Assembly (NCBI RefSeq): GCF_030272615.1
Contig: NC_081406.1
Location: 217,380,997 to 217,444,996, forward strand
Reading direction: 5' to 3'
Length of the DNA: 64,000 bases
Origin: Cryptomeria japonica
Taxonomy: Eukaryota > Streptophyta > Pinopsida > Cupressales > Cupressaceae
Below the pieces are notes generated by a model. It ran no database searches. It saw only the letters and a list, made by a program, of their open reading frames with translations, and had not been told where the DNA came from. Positions 24,531-35,017 of this stretch are shown one piece after another; the first letter of the stretch is position 1, and every line of letters starts with the position of its first letter. The translations under genes and the position numbers were made by a program.

Positions 24531-24892
24531 GTAAAGTGGTGGATAGATTTAGCAAAATTAATATATAAAACTATATATAGTTTAAACAATAAATAAATAA
24601 AATTATTGCTCGTGTTCTCGAGGCGTACGTTAAATTTTATAATAATAAGTGTGTCGTATACAAGATTTATTAGTTTTGGTCCTATAGCAGGAAGATTTCG
24701 TTACAATTATGGTTGAAATGTTCATAGTTTTAATGAGTTAGCGAAATTCCGTTTGAGCAGGCATATGCTGAATTATATTTGATGAGAAATCATGATGAAA
24801 GTATGTTGAAATTCTGATGGAAGTGGGTTAGAGTTTTCATTCACATTTGAACCTCGTACATTCCACATTACACGACATATATTTGCTTTCAG
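24531..24892 (+). other. Inferred 5'-leader intron of GRAS copy 2
   Basis: Donor GAG/GTAAAG and acceptor GCTTTCAG are conserved with copy 1, with identical length (362 bp). The upstream ATG seen in copy 1's leader exon is altered here to ATA, so the leader frames differ. Homology to copy 1 begins at about 24440, inside the inferred leader exon. Confidence 0.48.
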
Positions 24893-25064
24893 AATGTACA
24901 GATTTGGTTATTCAAATTTATGTTCCGGATTCGAAAGATATGGTGATGTGACGTCCTTGGTCTCATATGCTTTGCTTTTGTTTAAAAGCCACGGCTAGTA
25001 ATTCAATAGAAAAGACAACAATTCTAAATTTGCATACAATTTTGTGGGAGAAAAAGATTTGGGA

Positions 25065-26717
25065 ATGGAGATTACCATAATGCAGGAAGCTGGGCACATC
25101 TATTGGGACGACAACAAACTGGAGAGCAAGGAAGATTTTAGTTGGGATACACCATTAAATTTTAATTTCAGCACCGATGATTCTTCTCTTGGGAGCCCAC
25201 CATCAGAATTCTATTCGATCGAAGAGAATACAATGCTTTCGATCGAAGAGAATACAGTGCTTTCAAATGAGAGCCAAAATGATGTTATGGAATTTTCTTT
25301 TGATGATGAGCTCTTAGACTCGAATGATGATCTTTTGTGGGACGACCTAATAATTGAGGAGACTGAATTATTATGTCCATGTCCTGAAAAGGAGCTCTCT
25401 TCAGAACAAGAGAATTCAGCCATAATTGAAAAATCTGATCTAATTATGTTTGAGCTTGATTTTATAAATGCTCAAGATTGTGGTAAAGATTTTAGCTGTT
25501 TAACAAGTGAGACTAAAAATACATCAACCTATGGAGAGGCTGAAAAATTTAGTGAAATCATAATCCCATGTGAGAGTGATTCTTCTGAATACAAGGGATT
25601 GAGGATTGTTCATCTTCTAACTGCCTGTGCAGAGGCGGCATCTAATGGAGTCATTGAACTTGTTGAGGTTCTTCTTGAAAGGCTAAAAGAAATAGCTTCC
25701 CCAACTGGGTCTACTATGGAGAGAGTGGCTTACTATCTTTCTCAATCACTGCAAAAAACACAGATGGATAAGCGGGTGCACAATTCAATTTCAAATGGGG
25801 TGTCTCAAGCCAATTTTCTTGGAGCTTTCATCTTACTTAACCAAGCCTATCCTTTTATAAAGATTGCACATTTTACTACAAACCAGAGCATTTTGGAAGC
25901 CATTCCTTTGACAAAGCAGCAGTGTGTGCACATAATTGATTTTGACATAATGGACGGTATGCAGTGGCCATCATTGATGGAAGCCTTGAAGAATGAAGAT
26001 TACCAGATTGATCACCTCAAAATCACAGCGGTCAAATGGGTGGATTCTTTTGAGGATTCAGACCCATTTTCAAGCTACTATAAAGACACTGGAAAAAGAT
26101 TGTCTGAGTATGCAGATTCATTGGGGATTCCATTTTCGTTCCAGGAAACCGAAATGAAAAATTTGCAAGGGATGATAAGTTCCTCCAATGAGGATGAGAT
26201 TGTGGTAGTGAATTGTATGTGGGAATTGCCAAATATGTTTGAGCGCAGTAGGAAGCAGTTAGTAGATTTCATTAATGGAGCAGATCAGTTCAATCTAGTT
26301 ATCTTGACTCTGGGTACTGGACCAAATGGAATTTCAGGCTATGATGAGAACCTTACCTTCATGGACCGATTTTCTCAGTGTTTGAGAAACTTGTGTGCAA
26401 TGTTTGATTCCTTGGAAGCAGGACTAGGAGAGCAATATGGGCTTGCTCGAGCAATGATGGAACATCTCTTCTCTAGCCCAATGATGTGCAGACCGATTAA
26501 TTACATGGCGAATGATGAGCTATTCAGAGCGATTGACATACCTTTAAAATTAGGGTTTGTTGAGGGTGCCATAAGTCAGAAAATTTTTATGCATGCAAAA
26601 GCTCTTGTATCTTGCAATGAGATAGGGAGATTGTATGGTGTAGAGTCAACAGGGAATGGTCAGCTGCTTCTAAACTGGGACATGACTCCTTTGACATGTG
26701 TGTCTGCATGGTGTTAA
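25065..26717 (+). CDS. GRAS-family transcription regulator, NSP2-like (copy 2; 3' end supplied by a copia LTR)
   Basis: The product (550 aa) closely matches copy 1, with the same acidic N-terminus, IEENT-x-LS duplication, LRIVHLLTACAEAA (from residue 179), VHIIDFDIMDGMQW (from residue 288) and CVSAW. It differs by loss of about 10 residues in the linker and one added Asp near YDENLTF. The reading frame is open throughout. The ATG at 25065 equals the preferred start of copy 1; upstream of it a 1-base loss breaks the frame seen in copy 1. The last host codon is TGG (26709-26711). The next two, TGT TAA, are the first six bases of a copia LTR, so the protein ends SAWC instead of SAWSRV. The ancestral codons and stop survive beyond the element at 32270-32284. 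Expression is untested. The LTR holds an AATAAA at 27015 that could end the transcript. Confidence 0.82.
   Translation: MEITIMQEAGHIYWDDNKLESKEDFSWDTPLNFNFSTDDSSLGSPPSEFYSIEENTMLSIEENTVLSNESQNDVMEFSFDDELLDSNDDLLWDDLIIEETELLCPCPEKELSSEQENSAIIEKSDLIMFELDFINAQDCGKDFSCLTSETKNTSTYGEAEKFSEIIIPCESDSSEYKGLRIVHLLTACAEAASNGVIELVEVLLERLKEIASPTGSTMERVAYYLSQSLQKTQMDKRVHNSISNGVSQANFLGAFILLNQAYPFIKIAHFTTNQSILEAIPLTKQQCVHIIDFDIMDGMQWPSLMEALKNEDYQIDHLKITAVKWVDSFEDSDPFSSYYKDTGKRLSEYADSLGIPFSFQETEMKNLQGMISSSNEDEIVVVNCMWELPNMFERSRKQLVDFINGADQFNLVILTLGTGPNGISGYDENLTFMDRFSQCLRNLCAMFDSLEAGLGEQYGLARAMMEHLFSSPMMCRPINYMANDELFRAIDIPLKLGFVEGAISQKIFMHAKALVSCNEIGRLYGVESTGNGQLLLNWDMTPLTCVSAWC
25215..25262 (+). repeat. 24-bp direct duplication inside GRAS copy 2
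   Basis: Same tandem pair as at 2193-2240 in copy 1, with the same single difference between units. Confidence 0.85.
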
Positions 26718-27416
26718 TTATGGGTAGCTTGGACAGCTGTTCGTCCTTACTCAGAAATAATAGCATTAGTTATGGGTAGTTTTGGACAGCTGTTCGTCCT
26801 GACCTAGAATTAGAAAATGGTTGTTTTTGTCAAACAAGTATTGTTAGGATAAAAACAATTGTTATTTAATAGTGGCTCTTTTTAGGTGACACCTCATAGC
26901 CAAAATTAGTTATTGGTTATTGAGTTGTCTTAATCTCAGTCGTTGGTTTGAATTAATTTTGGCCGTTGGTTTTCCAATAGAGTAGTATAAAAAGGGGTCA
27001 TGGGTCATTTGGAAAATAAAAGAAGTCTTGAGAAGAATTGCAGTGATAGCAAATAGTCTTGCAGTGTTAGCAAGAGGCTTAGTGATAGCGTTGATATAGT
27101 AGTGGAGGATATCAGCAGGAGATATTAGGAGTTTGTCGAAGTTCTGCCAGTAAGAGGCAAGGAATTCTTTTGTAATTCTTATATTGCTGAAGATTAATAT
27201 ATTTTCCATCTGTAGAACTGGTTTTCCCTTAGGGGTTTTTCCAGGGACGATTGTCCAAAAATATTGTGTCCTTGTGTTGCTTATTTCTTTCCGTATTTTT
27301 AGTGAAGTTGCAGTTGTGTTATTTTTTGATATTCAACTGTAAATTTATTTTCAGCAGTTAAATAATTTTTATGAGATAGGAGATTAATAATTAGTGACTG
27401 CAATAGAATTTCTACA
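26712..27416 (+). repeat. 5' LTR of the copia element
   Basis: 705 bp, TGTTAATT...TTTCTACA, about 97% identical to 31561-32267. It contains TATAAAAAGG at 26986 and AATAAA at 27015. Its first six bases act as the terminal codon and stop of GRAS copy 2. Confidence 0.95.
26986..26995 (+). promoter_or_regulatory. LTR TATA box
   Basis: TATAAAAAGG, repeated at 31836-31845 in the 3' LTR. The 3' LTR copy points out into the GRAS copy 2 downstream flank. Confidence 0.7.
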
Positions 27417-27428
27417 TGGTATCAGAGC
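27417..27428 (+). other. Primer-binding site, initiator-tRNA-Met type
   Basis: TGGTATCAGAGC directly follows the 5' LTR. Confidence 0.9.
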
Positions 27429-27520
27429 TTTGTTGAGGGTAGAAAAGGTTTACCCTAAGCAAAGGAAAGAAATTTGAGTTTGACCTCTTTCGAGTTATTG
27501 TTTTCCTTTATTTCTTTGAG

Positions 27521-30500
27521 ATGGCCTCAGCAAGTTTGAGAGATCAGGATAGATTGGATGGTGCCTCAAATTTTGGTGTCTGGAAAGCCAAAATTTCTTT
27601 ATTGCTGGAAGAGAATGGTATCAAGGAATATGTTACCAGTACTATAGCTGTACCTACAGATCCAGTACAACTTGCAGCATACAAGAAGGATGATGCCAAG
27701 GTGAGGAGGATAATCCTTGATGGTGTCAAGGACCATGTTGTTCCACATATCGCAGAGTTAGATATAGTGAAGAAGATGTGGGATGCCATTCTGAATCTGT
27801 ACCAGAATGCTACCACTAACCGGAAGCTGATTCTCAGAGAAAAATTGAGGAATACCCAGATGAACAAAGGAGAAGATGTTACAAGTTACCTCACCAGGCT
27901 TAGACTTGTCAAGGACGAGTTAGCAGCTATTGGAGATAAGCCAAATGAAGACGAGCTAGTAAGAATAGCCCTAAATGGGTTTTCTAAGCAGTGGGATGTC
28001 TTTGTTCAGGTTATTAATGGACGAGACACCTTACCAAGTTGGGATCGACTTTGGAGTGATTTCACTCAGGAGGAGCTTAGACTAAGCCTTGTCAATGGAG
28101 CCAACAATAAGAATCAGAAAAGTGAGGTAGAAGAAGAAAATGTTGCCCTAGCGGGAAAGGGGAAAACAAAGAAGGGATCTAGCAAAGGAGCAAATTCACA
28201 AATTGAAAAGAAGAAGAATGACCTATCTAAGGTCAAGTGCTTTGGTTGTCACGACTTTGGCCACTATGTCAACGATTGCCCACAAAGGAAGAAAGATAAG
28301 AAGGGAAAGAACCAAGTGACAGCTTCAGCAAGTGCAGAGGAGCTCTCTAGTAGATTGGAGGATGAGTTTGCACTCATAGCCTATATGATTAGCTCAACCT
28401 CACAAAGTGTCTGGTATATAGACAGTGGGGCATCATTTCATATGACAGGAGTTCGAGAGTCCTTCTCTAGCTACAAGGAGGAGAACACCAGAATCCAGAT
28501 CTCTATGGGGAACTTGTCCAAGCTCAACTTAGTTGGGAAAGGGACTGTTCATCTTCAGAGGGAGAATGGAAAGGTAATTCCTCTTCATGATGTGTTGCAT
28601 GTGCGAGGCTTAGGTATGAATTTGGTTTTTGTATCTATCCTTCAGGATAAAGGGTATAATGTTCTCTTTAGAGGGAGGCATGTTTTGATTAAGCATAAAG
28701 ATTGGAAATCACCCGTATCTATTGGAGTTAGGAGTGGTCACCTTTATAGGTTGCAGTTTGATACTCCTAAGGCACTCATGAGCAGCAGTAACCCTAGAGA
28801 TCTTGGAGAGCTATGGCATAGGAGGATGGGCCATATTCATCATGGAGCACTTAGATTGCTTCGTGAGATGGTGACAGGTGCTCTAGAGGTGAGCACAGAG
28901 CATGATGATGTATGTAAGGGATGTGTGTTGGGAAAGTTTGCGAAAGCATCTTTTCCAAGGAGTGACACCAGATCTACTGGTGTTCTTGATCTAGTACATT
29001 CAGATGTATGTGGACCAATGTCGACAAAGTCTCTCAGAGGATATGAGTATTATGTTACCTTTATTGATGATTTCTCCAGGAAGACCTGGATATACTTCTT
29101 GAAGACCAAGGATGAGGTTTTCAATCACTTCCAAGAGTTCAAGGCTCTTGTGGAGAACTCAACAGGAAGGAAGATAAAGGTTCTTCGGTCAGAAAATGGA
29201 GGCAAGTACAAAGGAAATGACTTCCAAGATTTCTGTACCAGAGAAGGAATCAAGAGAGAGTGGACTGTTCCTTACAATCCATAGCAGAATGGAGTTGCTG
29301 AGAGGAAGAACCATTCTATTTCGAAGGCAGCAAGGGCTATGCTACATGACCAGGACATGCCTCGCTACTTATGGGCAGAAGCGTGTAGTACAGCAGTCTA
29401 CATTCAGAATAGGGTTCCACACAAGGTACTAGGGAAAATGACACCAGAGGAGGCTTTCATGGGGAAGAAGCTAGATGTTGGTCACTTTAGGATATTTGGG
29501 AGTTTGGCATATTGCCTTATTCTTGGAGACACACGTACCAAGTTAGATCAAACTGCAGAGAAGGGGTACTTTGTTGGGTATAGTGAAACTTCAAAGGCAT
29601 ATAGGATGTTCATTCCAGGGACCAGAAGAATTATTGTCAGATGCGATGTCAAGTTCATGGAGGACAAGGCATTTAGAAGATCCAAAGATTTGCCAGCAGA
29701 TGATCGGAGTGAGCAGCCAACGAAAGCTCCAAGTCTAAGTCAAGGACAGCAAAGCTCAAGTACAGTTACTAGTACAAGCATAGACTCAGTTAGTGAAGAT
29801 TCATAGAGTATGGAGCAACTGGTGTAGCAGGATATGCATCTAGATGATATATAGGTTGATATTTCATCCTCTACAGTTGGCAGTAGGAACCATGAGGTTC
29901 AAGACATACAAAGGGATACTCAGGAGTCTGTGGGAGCTCCTAGGAAGAGTACAAGACAGAGGAGACAACCAACCAAGTTCAATGACTATGTGGCATTAGT
30001 CAGCCAATTGGTAGATAGTGAACCTTCCAGCTATCAGGAAGCTGCAAAGCATCAGGTATGGTGAGATGCTATGGTTGAGGAATATAACTCAATAATGCAG
30101 AATGATGTATGGGAGGTAGTGCCTAGACCAACTGATAGAGCAGTAGTTGGATCGCGCTGGATCTTCAAGATAAAGCATGGTGCAGATGGTAGCATCGAGA
30201 AATATAAGGCAAGGTTTGTGGCCAAGGGGTTCTCTCAGAAGGAGGGAATAGACTATGAGGAGACATTTGCTCCTGTGGCTAGGTATACTTCTATACGAGC
30301 TATAATCTCATTTGCAGCACAGATGGGATGGCAGATCCATCAAATGGATGTCAAGACAGCATTCATTAATGGAGAATTGAAGGAGGAGGTATACATAGAA
30401 CAACCAGAAGGCTTTGTAGCACACAACAAAGAGACCCCGTGTGCAGATTAAAGAAAGCCTTATACGGACTCAAGCAGGCTCCCAGAGCATGGTATGAGCG

Positions 30501-31530
30501 CATTGATACATACTTGCAGGAAATGGGCTTTGTGAAGAGTGAGGCTGATGCGAACCTCTACTACTTGGTGGTTGGGGGTGAGGTTCTCATTCTTGTTCTA
30601 TATGTGGATGACTTGTTTCTTACTGGTGCGCTAGGGCTCATAGAGGATTGCAAGAGGGACCTTGCAGAAGAGTTTGAGATGAAGAATTTGGGACTTATGC
30701 ACTACTTTCTAGGCATGGAAGTGTGGCAGACTGATGGAGAGATTTTCCTTGGTCAAGGGAAATATTGCATTGAAATCTTGAAGAGATTCTAGATGGAAGA
30801 TTGCAAAGCCATGTCTACACCCATGATCACTAATTGGAAGAAGGTAGATGCATCCAAGGAAAAGGATGTTGATCCCACCCTATATAGGCAGCTGATTGGT
30901 TTGCTCATGTATTTGGTCAACACCAGGCCAGATATAGCCTTTGGAGTAAACTCTCTTAGTCAGTTCATGGTAGAGCCAAAGAGAGTGCATTGGACGGCGG
31001 CTAAGCATGTGTTGTGTTATCTTCATGGTACAGTTGAGTACGGGATCAGATATGTTCGAGGTGAAGGTGTCAAATTGATAGGCTATACTGACGCAGATTG
31101 GGCAGGCAGTACAACGGACAAAAGGAGTACTTCAGGATGTTGTTTCAGCTTGGGATCAGGAGTTGTTTCTTGGTTTAGCAGGAAGCAAAAATCTATGGCC
31201 TTGAGTTCATCAGAAGCAAAATACATAGCAGCTAGCATGGCGACATGTGAATCTATATGGCTTCGGAAGTTGCTAGTAGCCTTGTTTGGTCAGAAGGTTG
31301 AGACTATGGTGATACACTGTGACAATCAGAGTTGCATCAAGTTGACTGAGAATCTAGTGTTTCACGATAGATCGAAACATATAGACATCAGGTATCACTT
31401 CATCAAGGATTGTGTATAGAGGGGGATTGTTCAGCTACAGTACATACCTACAGAGGAGCAGGTAGCAGACATTCTAACAAAGGCATTGGGGAAGGCAAAA
31501 TTCATCTTCTTTAGAGATAAGATGGGTGCC
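27521..31530 (+). pseudogene. Broken gag-pol region of the copia element
   Basis: In order: gag N-terminal domain (from 27521), CCHC knuckle CFGCHDFGHYVNDCP (near 28240), aspartic protease WYIDSGASFHMTG (near 28412), pre-integrase zinc-binding region (near 28810-28930), integrase core (near 29000-29400), RT with [19 protein letters not shown] (near 30205) and YVDD (near 30600), and RNase H (near 31080-31400). About five breaks interrupt it. Confidence 0.9.
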
Positions 31531-31551
31531 GTGCAGAACAACTTCCTCGCT

Positions 31552-31560
31552 AAGAGGGAG
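31552..31560 (+). other. Polypurine tract
   Basis: AAGAGGGAG immediately before the 3' LTR, the expected plus-strand primer site. Confidence 0.85.
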
Positions 31561-32267
31561 TGTTAATTATGGGTAGCTTGGATAGCTATTCGTCCTTACC
31601 CAGAAGTAACAACATTAGTTATGGGTAGTTTTGGACAACTGTTCATCCTGACCTAGGAATTAGAAAATGGTTGTTTTTGTCAAACAAGTATTGTTAGGAT
31701 AAAAACAATTGTTATTTAATAGTGGCTCTTTTTAGGTGACACCTCATAGCCAAAATTAGTTATTGGTTATTGAGTTGTCTTAATCTTAGCCGTTGGTTTG
31801 AATTAATCTTGGCCGTTGGTTTTCCAATAGAGTAGTATAAAAAGGGGTCATGGGTCATTTGGAAAATAAAAGAAGTCTTGAGAAGAATTTGCAGTGATAG
31901 CAAATAGTCTTGCAGTGTTAGCAAGAGGCGCAGTGATAGCGTTGATATAGCAGTGGAGGATATCAGCAGGAGATATTAGGAGTTTGTCGGAGTTCTGCCA
32001 GTAAGAGGCAAGGAATTCTTTTGTAATTCTTATATTGCTGAAGATTAATATATTTTCCATCTGTAGAACTGGTTTTCCCTTAGGGGTTTTTCCAGGGACG
32101 ATTGTCCAAAAATATTGTGTCCTTGTGTTGCTTATTTCTTTCCGTATTTTTAGTGAAGTTGCAGTTGTGTTATTTTTCGATATTCAGTTGTAAATTTATT
32201 TTCAGCAGTTAAATAATTTTTATGAGATAGGAGATTAATAATCAGTGACTGCAATAGAATTTCTACA
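31561..32267 (+). repeat. 3' LTR of the copia element
   Basis: 707 bp, paired with 26712-27416, followed directly by the CATGG target duplication and the displaced end of GRAS copy 2. Confidence 0.95.
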
Positions 32268-34313
32268 CATGGAGCAGAGTGTAATTCATCTGTTTCATAT
32301 ATACATGTTCATATTAACATATTATTGTTTAAGAACAATTGAATTCGTTGAAAGGTGTTTTGGTTATGCTGTTTAAAATTATCAGAAGGTTTTATTAATT
32401 ACTTCAGGAAAGGGTACTGATCGCTCACAAAACAAGACAACAAACAGCAAAACTGAACAGCACAATAGCAACTGGCATCACAATGTTATTGTATAGTCTG
32501 CAATTTTTTCAATACAAAGAGTTTTCATGTCTCTGAATATAAATATTAGAAAAATAGATTAAAATTTTTTGTACCCAAATTGATAGATAATTATTATATT
32601 CTTAGAATGTCATTTTACTACATCAGGAACACATTTTTCTATAAATGTACTATCCTATAACTTATCTCATTCAAAAATTGAAAATCTAAATAATAAATTA
32701 ATCCTAATTAAATTGTACAAATAGATATATTAAAATAGTTAATTTGACACTAAATTAAAAAATACAATAATAAATTTTCAATATTCAAATTATATATCAA
32801 TAATATCAACATAAAATAACATAAATAAAACTTAACTATAATAAAACATGTATTAGATCTAATTACACAACATTCCTATTTTTATAATTTCTCACTATTA
32901 TAAACATTATCTCAAACAAGATAATTTAATAGCCAATTACAGACAGAGAATTACATCAATATAAAAATCATTTAAGAGTCTTTACCTTAATCTGTACTTG
33001 TGAGAAAGAATTATATTAAGATAATTACAGACAATTGTGACATGCCATTGCTAAATAAGGATTTACAGCGACGTAAAGCCATGCATGGTCGCCATTGCCA
33101 ATGAGCTGTCAGCGTATAATTGGCTCTAGCCTAATATATTTACTTACCGTTATGAGTTATTATCACACATCATATAAATTGGTATTTGCTAGAATTGACA
33201 ACCATCTAAGTTCTTGCTTATAACAATTGGAAAACATATTTTTGCATGATTTTATTATTATATTTTTTCCCGTGCAATCTACACGAATCATATACTTCTT
33301 TCTGATACAAATGTCGACATATAATACTTGGAAATAGTTTTCTGCATAAATCTAATGAATCCTGTTAACATAGTTATTTTCAACACAAAAATACAATACG
33401 TAGTCGTTCTCCATAATTGATTTTTTTTAATATTATTTTTCCTTTTGTTAGATGTGATCGTCATTACATTGTGAATTGAATATTGTTGAAGTTACATGTC
33501 TAAATATGTGTTTATCCAATTCACATTAGATTTTTTATTGCCTATTAAACTGTGAATCTTCTGCCGCATCTTGACAAGTTAAATCGATGAGATAACGAAA
33601 GCCATTTCTAATTGATGTTCCAAGTATGAATACTTTATTTCTCATCCTTGTTGAGTTAAATATAATAAAATATGAACAAGTGAATCAAGTTGCACCGAAA
33701 CAAAAGACCATTGGTATGGAAATGTTATAGTTTAATTAGCATAAGTTGTATTTGTGTGTACGTAAAGAGTTGGTCTAGGTACATTATAGTTAATGTATTA
33801 CTTATTTATAATGGACCATTTTAGTACAAGAAGCACCTGTGTTTTACAATGCATTAGTTTATTAATATTTTTTATATAATTTTGATTGAAATAAGAATTT
33901 GTGGTCTTTAAATATTTTTTTAGTATTTTATAATCTAGAATTAAGCATAATAAAGCATATTAATTATTTAATAATAATTTCAGTTTGTAAATTAGAAAGG
34001 GAGAAGAGGTTGGTTAAAGAGAATAAATAAGAGTTAAGGGTTTATAAATGTTTGTAATTTTATTAGATCGTGTACATTAAGTTGTTGAATTTTGTGTCAA
34101 ATACTAAAATTAGATTTCATTTATTGTTTATATCTTGTTGTTTTATCACTGTGCAAATTTGGATATGATCACATGTGGTTTTCTTCATTTTAGTGTGGTA
34201 TTAGTGTATGTTCAATCATAGTTAGATTCTTCAATCGTAATGGAATCCAATATTTTTATGGATCCATCATTGTACATTTCTTTTTTGGCCCCTCAAATAC
34301 AATTTTAACTTAT
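32268..34313 (+). other. Displaced 3' end and flank of GRAS copy 2
   Basis: Begins with CATGG and then the ancestral last codons AGC AGA GTG TAA (32273-32284). It continues with sequence homologous to 3723-5445 as far as about 34000, so it was the 3' UTR and flank before the copia insertion. The last 300 bases have no recognised content and lead into the third GRAS copy. Confidence 0.75.
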
Positions 34314-34894
34314 AAAGCCTATCCTTTTATAAAGATTTGCAAGCGATGATAAGTTCCTCCAATGAGGATGACATTGTAGCAGTGAATTGTGTGTGGGAAT
34401 TGCCAAATATGTTTGAGCATAGTTGGAAGTAGTTAGTAGATTTTATTAATGGATCAAGATATCTGAATCTTGTTATTCTGACTCTAGGTACTGGACCAAA
34501 TGAAATTTTATGCTATGAGAATCTTACCTTCTTGGACAGATTTTCTCAATGTTTGAGAAACTTGTGTGCAATGTTTTATTCCTTGGAAGTAGGGCTAGGA
34601 GAGAAATATGGGCCTTCTTGAGCAATGGTGGAACATCTCTTCTTTGCCCAATGATGTGCAAACCCATTAATTACATGACAAATGATGAGTTGGTCAGAGT
34701 GATTGACATCCTTTTAAAATTATGGTTTATTGAGTGTTCCATAAGTCAAAAAAAGTTTTATGTATGCAAAAGCTCTTGTATCATGGAATGAGATAGGGAG
34801 ATTGTAGGGTGTAGAATTAGGAGGAAATGGTCAACTACTTCTAAACTGGGACTTGACTCCTTTGACTTGTGTGTCTGCATGGAGCAAAGCGTAA
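34314..34894 (+). pseudogene. GRAS copy 3, internally deleted pseudogene
   Basis: Only the C-terminal half remains. Homology starts at AAGCCTATCCTTTTATAAAGAT and jumps about 297 bp (equivalent to copy 1 positions near 2866-3163), removing VHIID and the following region. It then runs to the SAW end and a TAA at 34892-34894. The deletion joint shows short microhomology. In-frame stops occur at 34440 and 34619 relative to copy 1, and single-base losses or gains shift the frame near 34646 and 34750. It is not expected to be functional. Confidence 0.88.
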
Positions 34895-35017
34895 TTCATC
34901 TATTCATATTAACATATTATTATTGAATAACAATTGGATTCATTGAAAGTTGTGTTTTAGTTACGCTCCTATTATAAGTTGTCTAAAATTATGGAGTTCA
35001 TTTTTCCAAGAACAATG
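34895..35017 (+). other. 3' flank of GRAS copy 3, first part
   Basis: Short stretch homologous to the sequence just after copies 1 and 2. It is interrupted by the poly(A)-tailed insertion and resumes at about 36671. Confidence 0.6.

Larger units (their letters stand above)
26712..32267 (+). mobile_element. Ty1/copia LTR retrotransposon, structurally complete but broken
   Basis: Both LTRs (26712-27416 and 31561-32267), primer-binding site, gag-pol region and polypurine tract are present. The host-derived 5-bp duplication CATGG flanks it at 26707-26711 and 32268-32272. Domain order gag, protease, integrase, RT, RNase H is copia. By eye the LTRs differ at about 19 of 705 sites, mostly transitions, plus two 1-base indels (about 2.7%). 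This suggests an insertion several to perhaps 15 million years old at slow gymnosperm rates. The coding region has roughly five breaks. It sits in the last codons of GRAS copy 2. Confidence 0.95.

Noticed and set aside
26032-26272. Minus-strand frames opposite the GRAS copy 2 domain
   Set aside because: Shadows of the real coding strand with no independent support.
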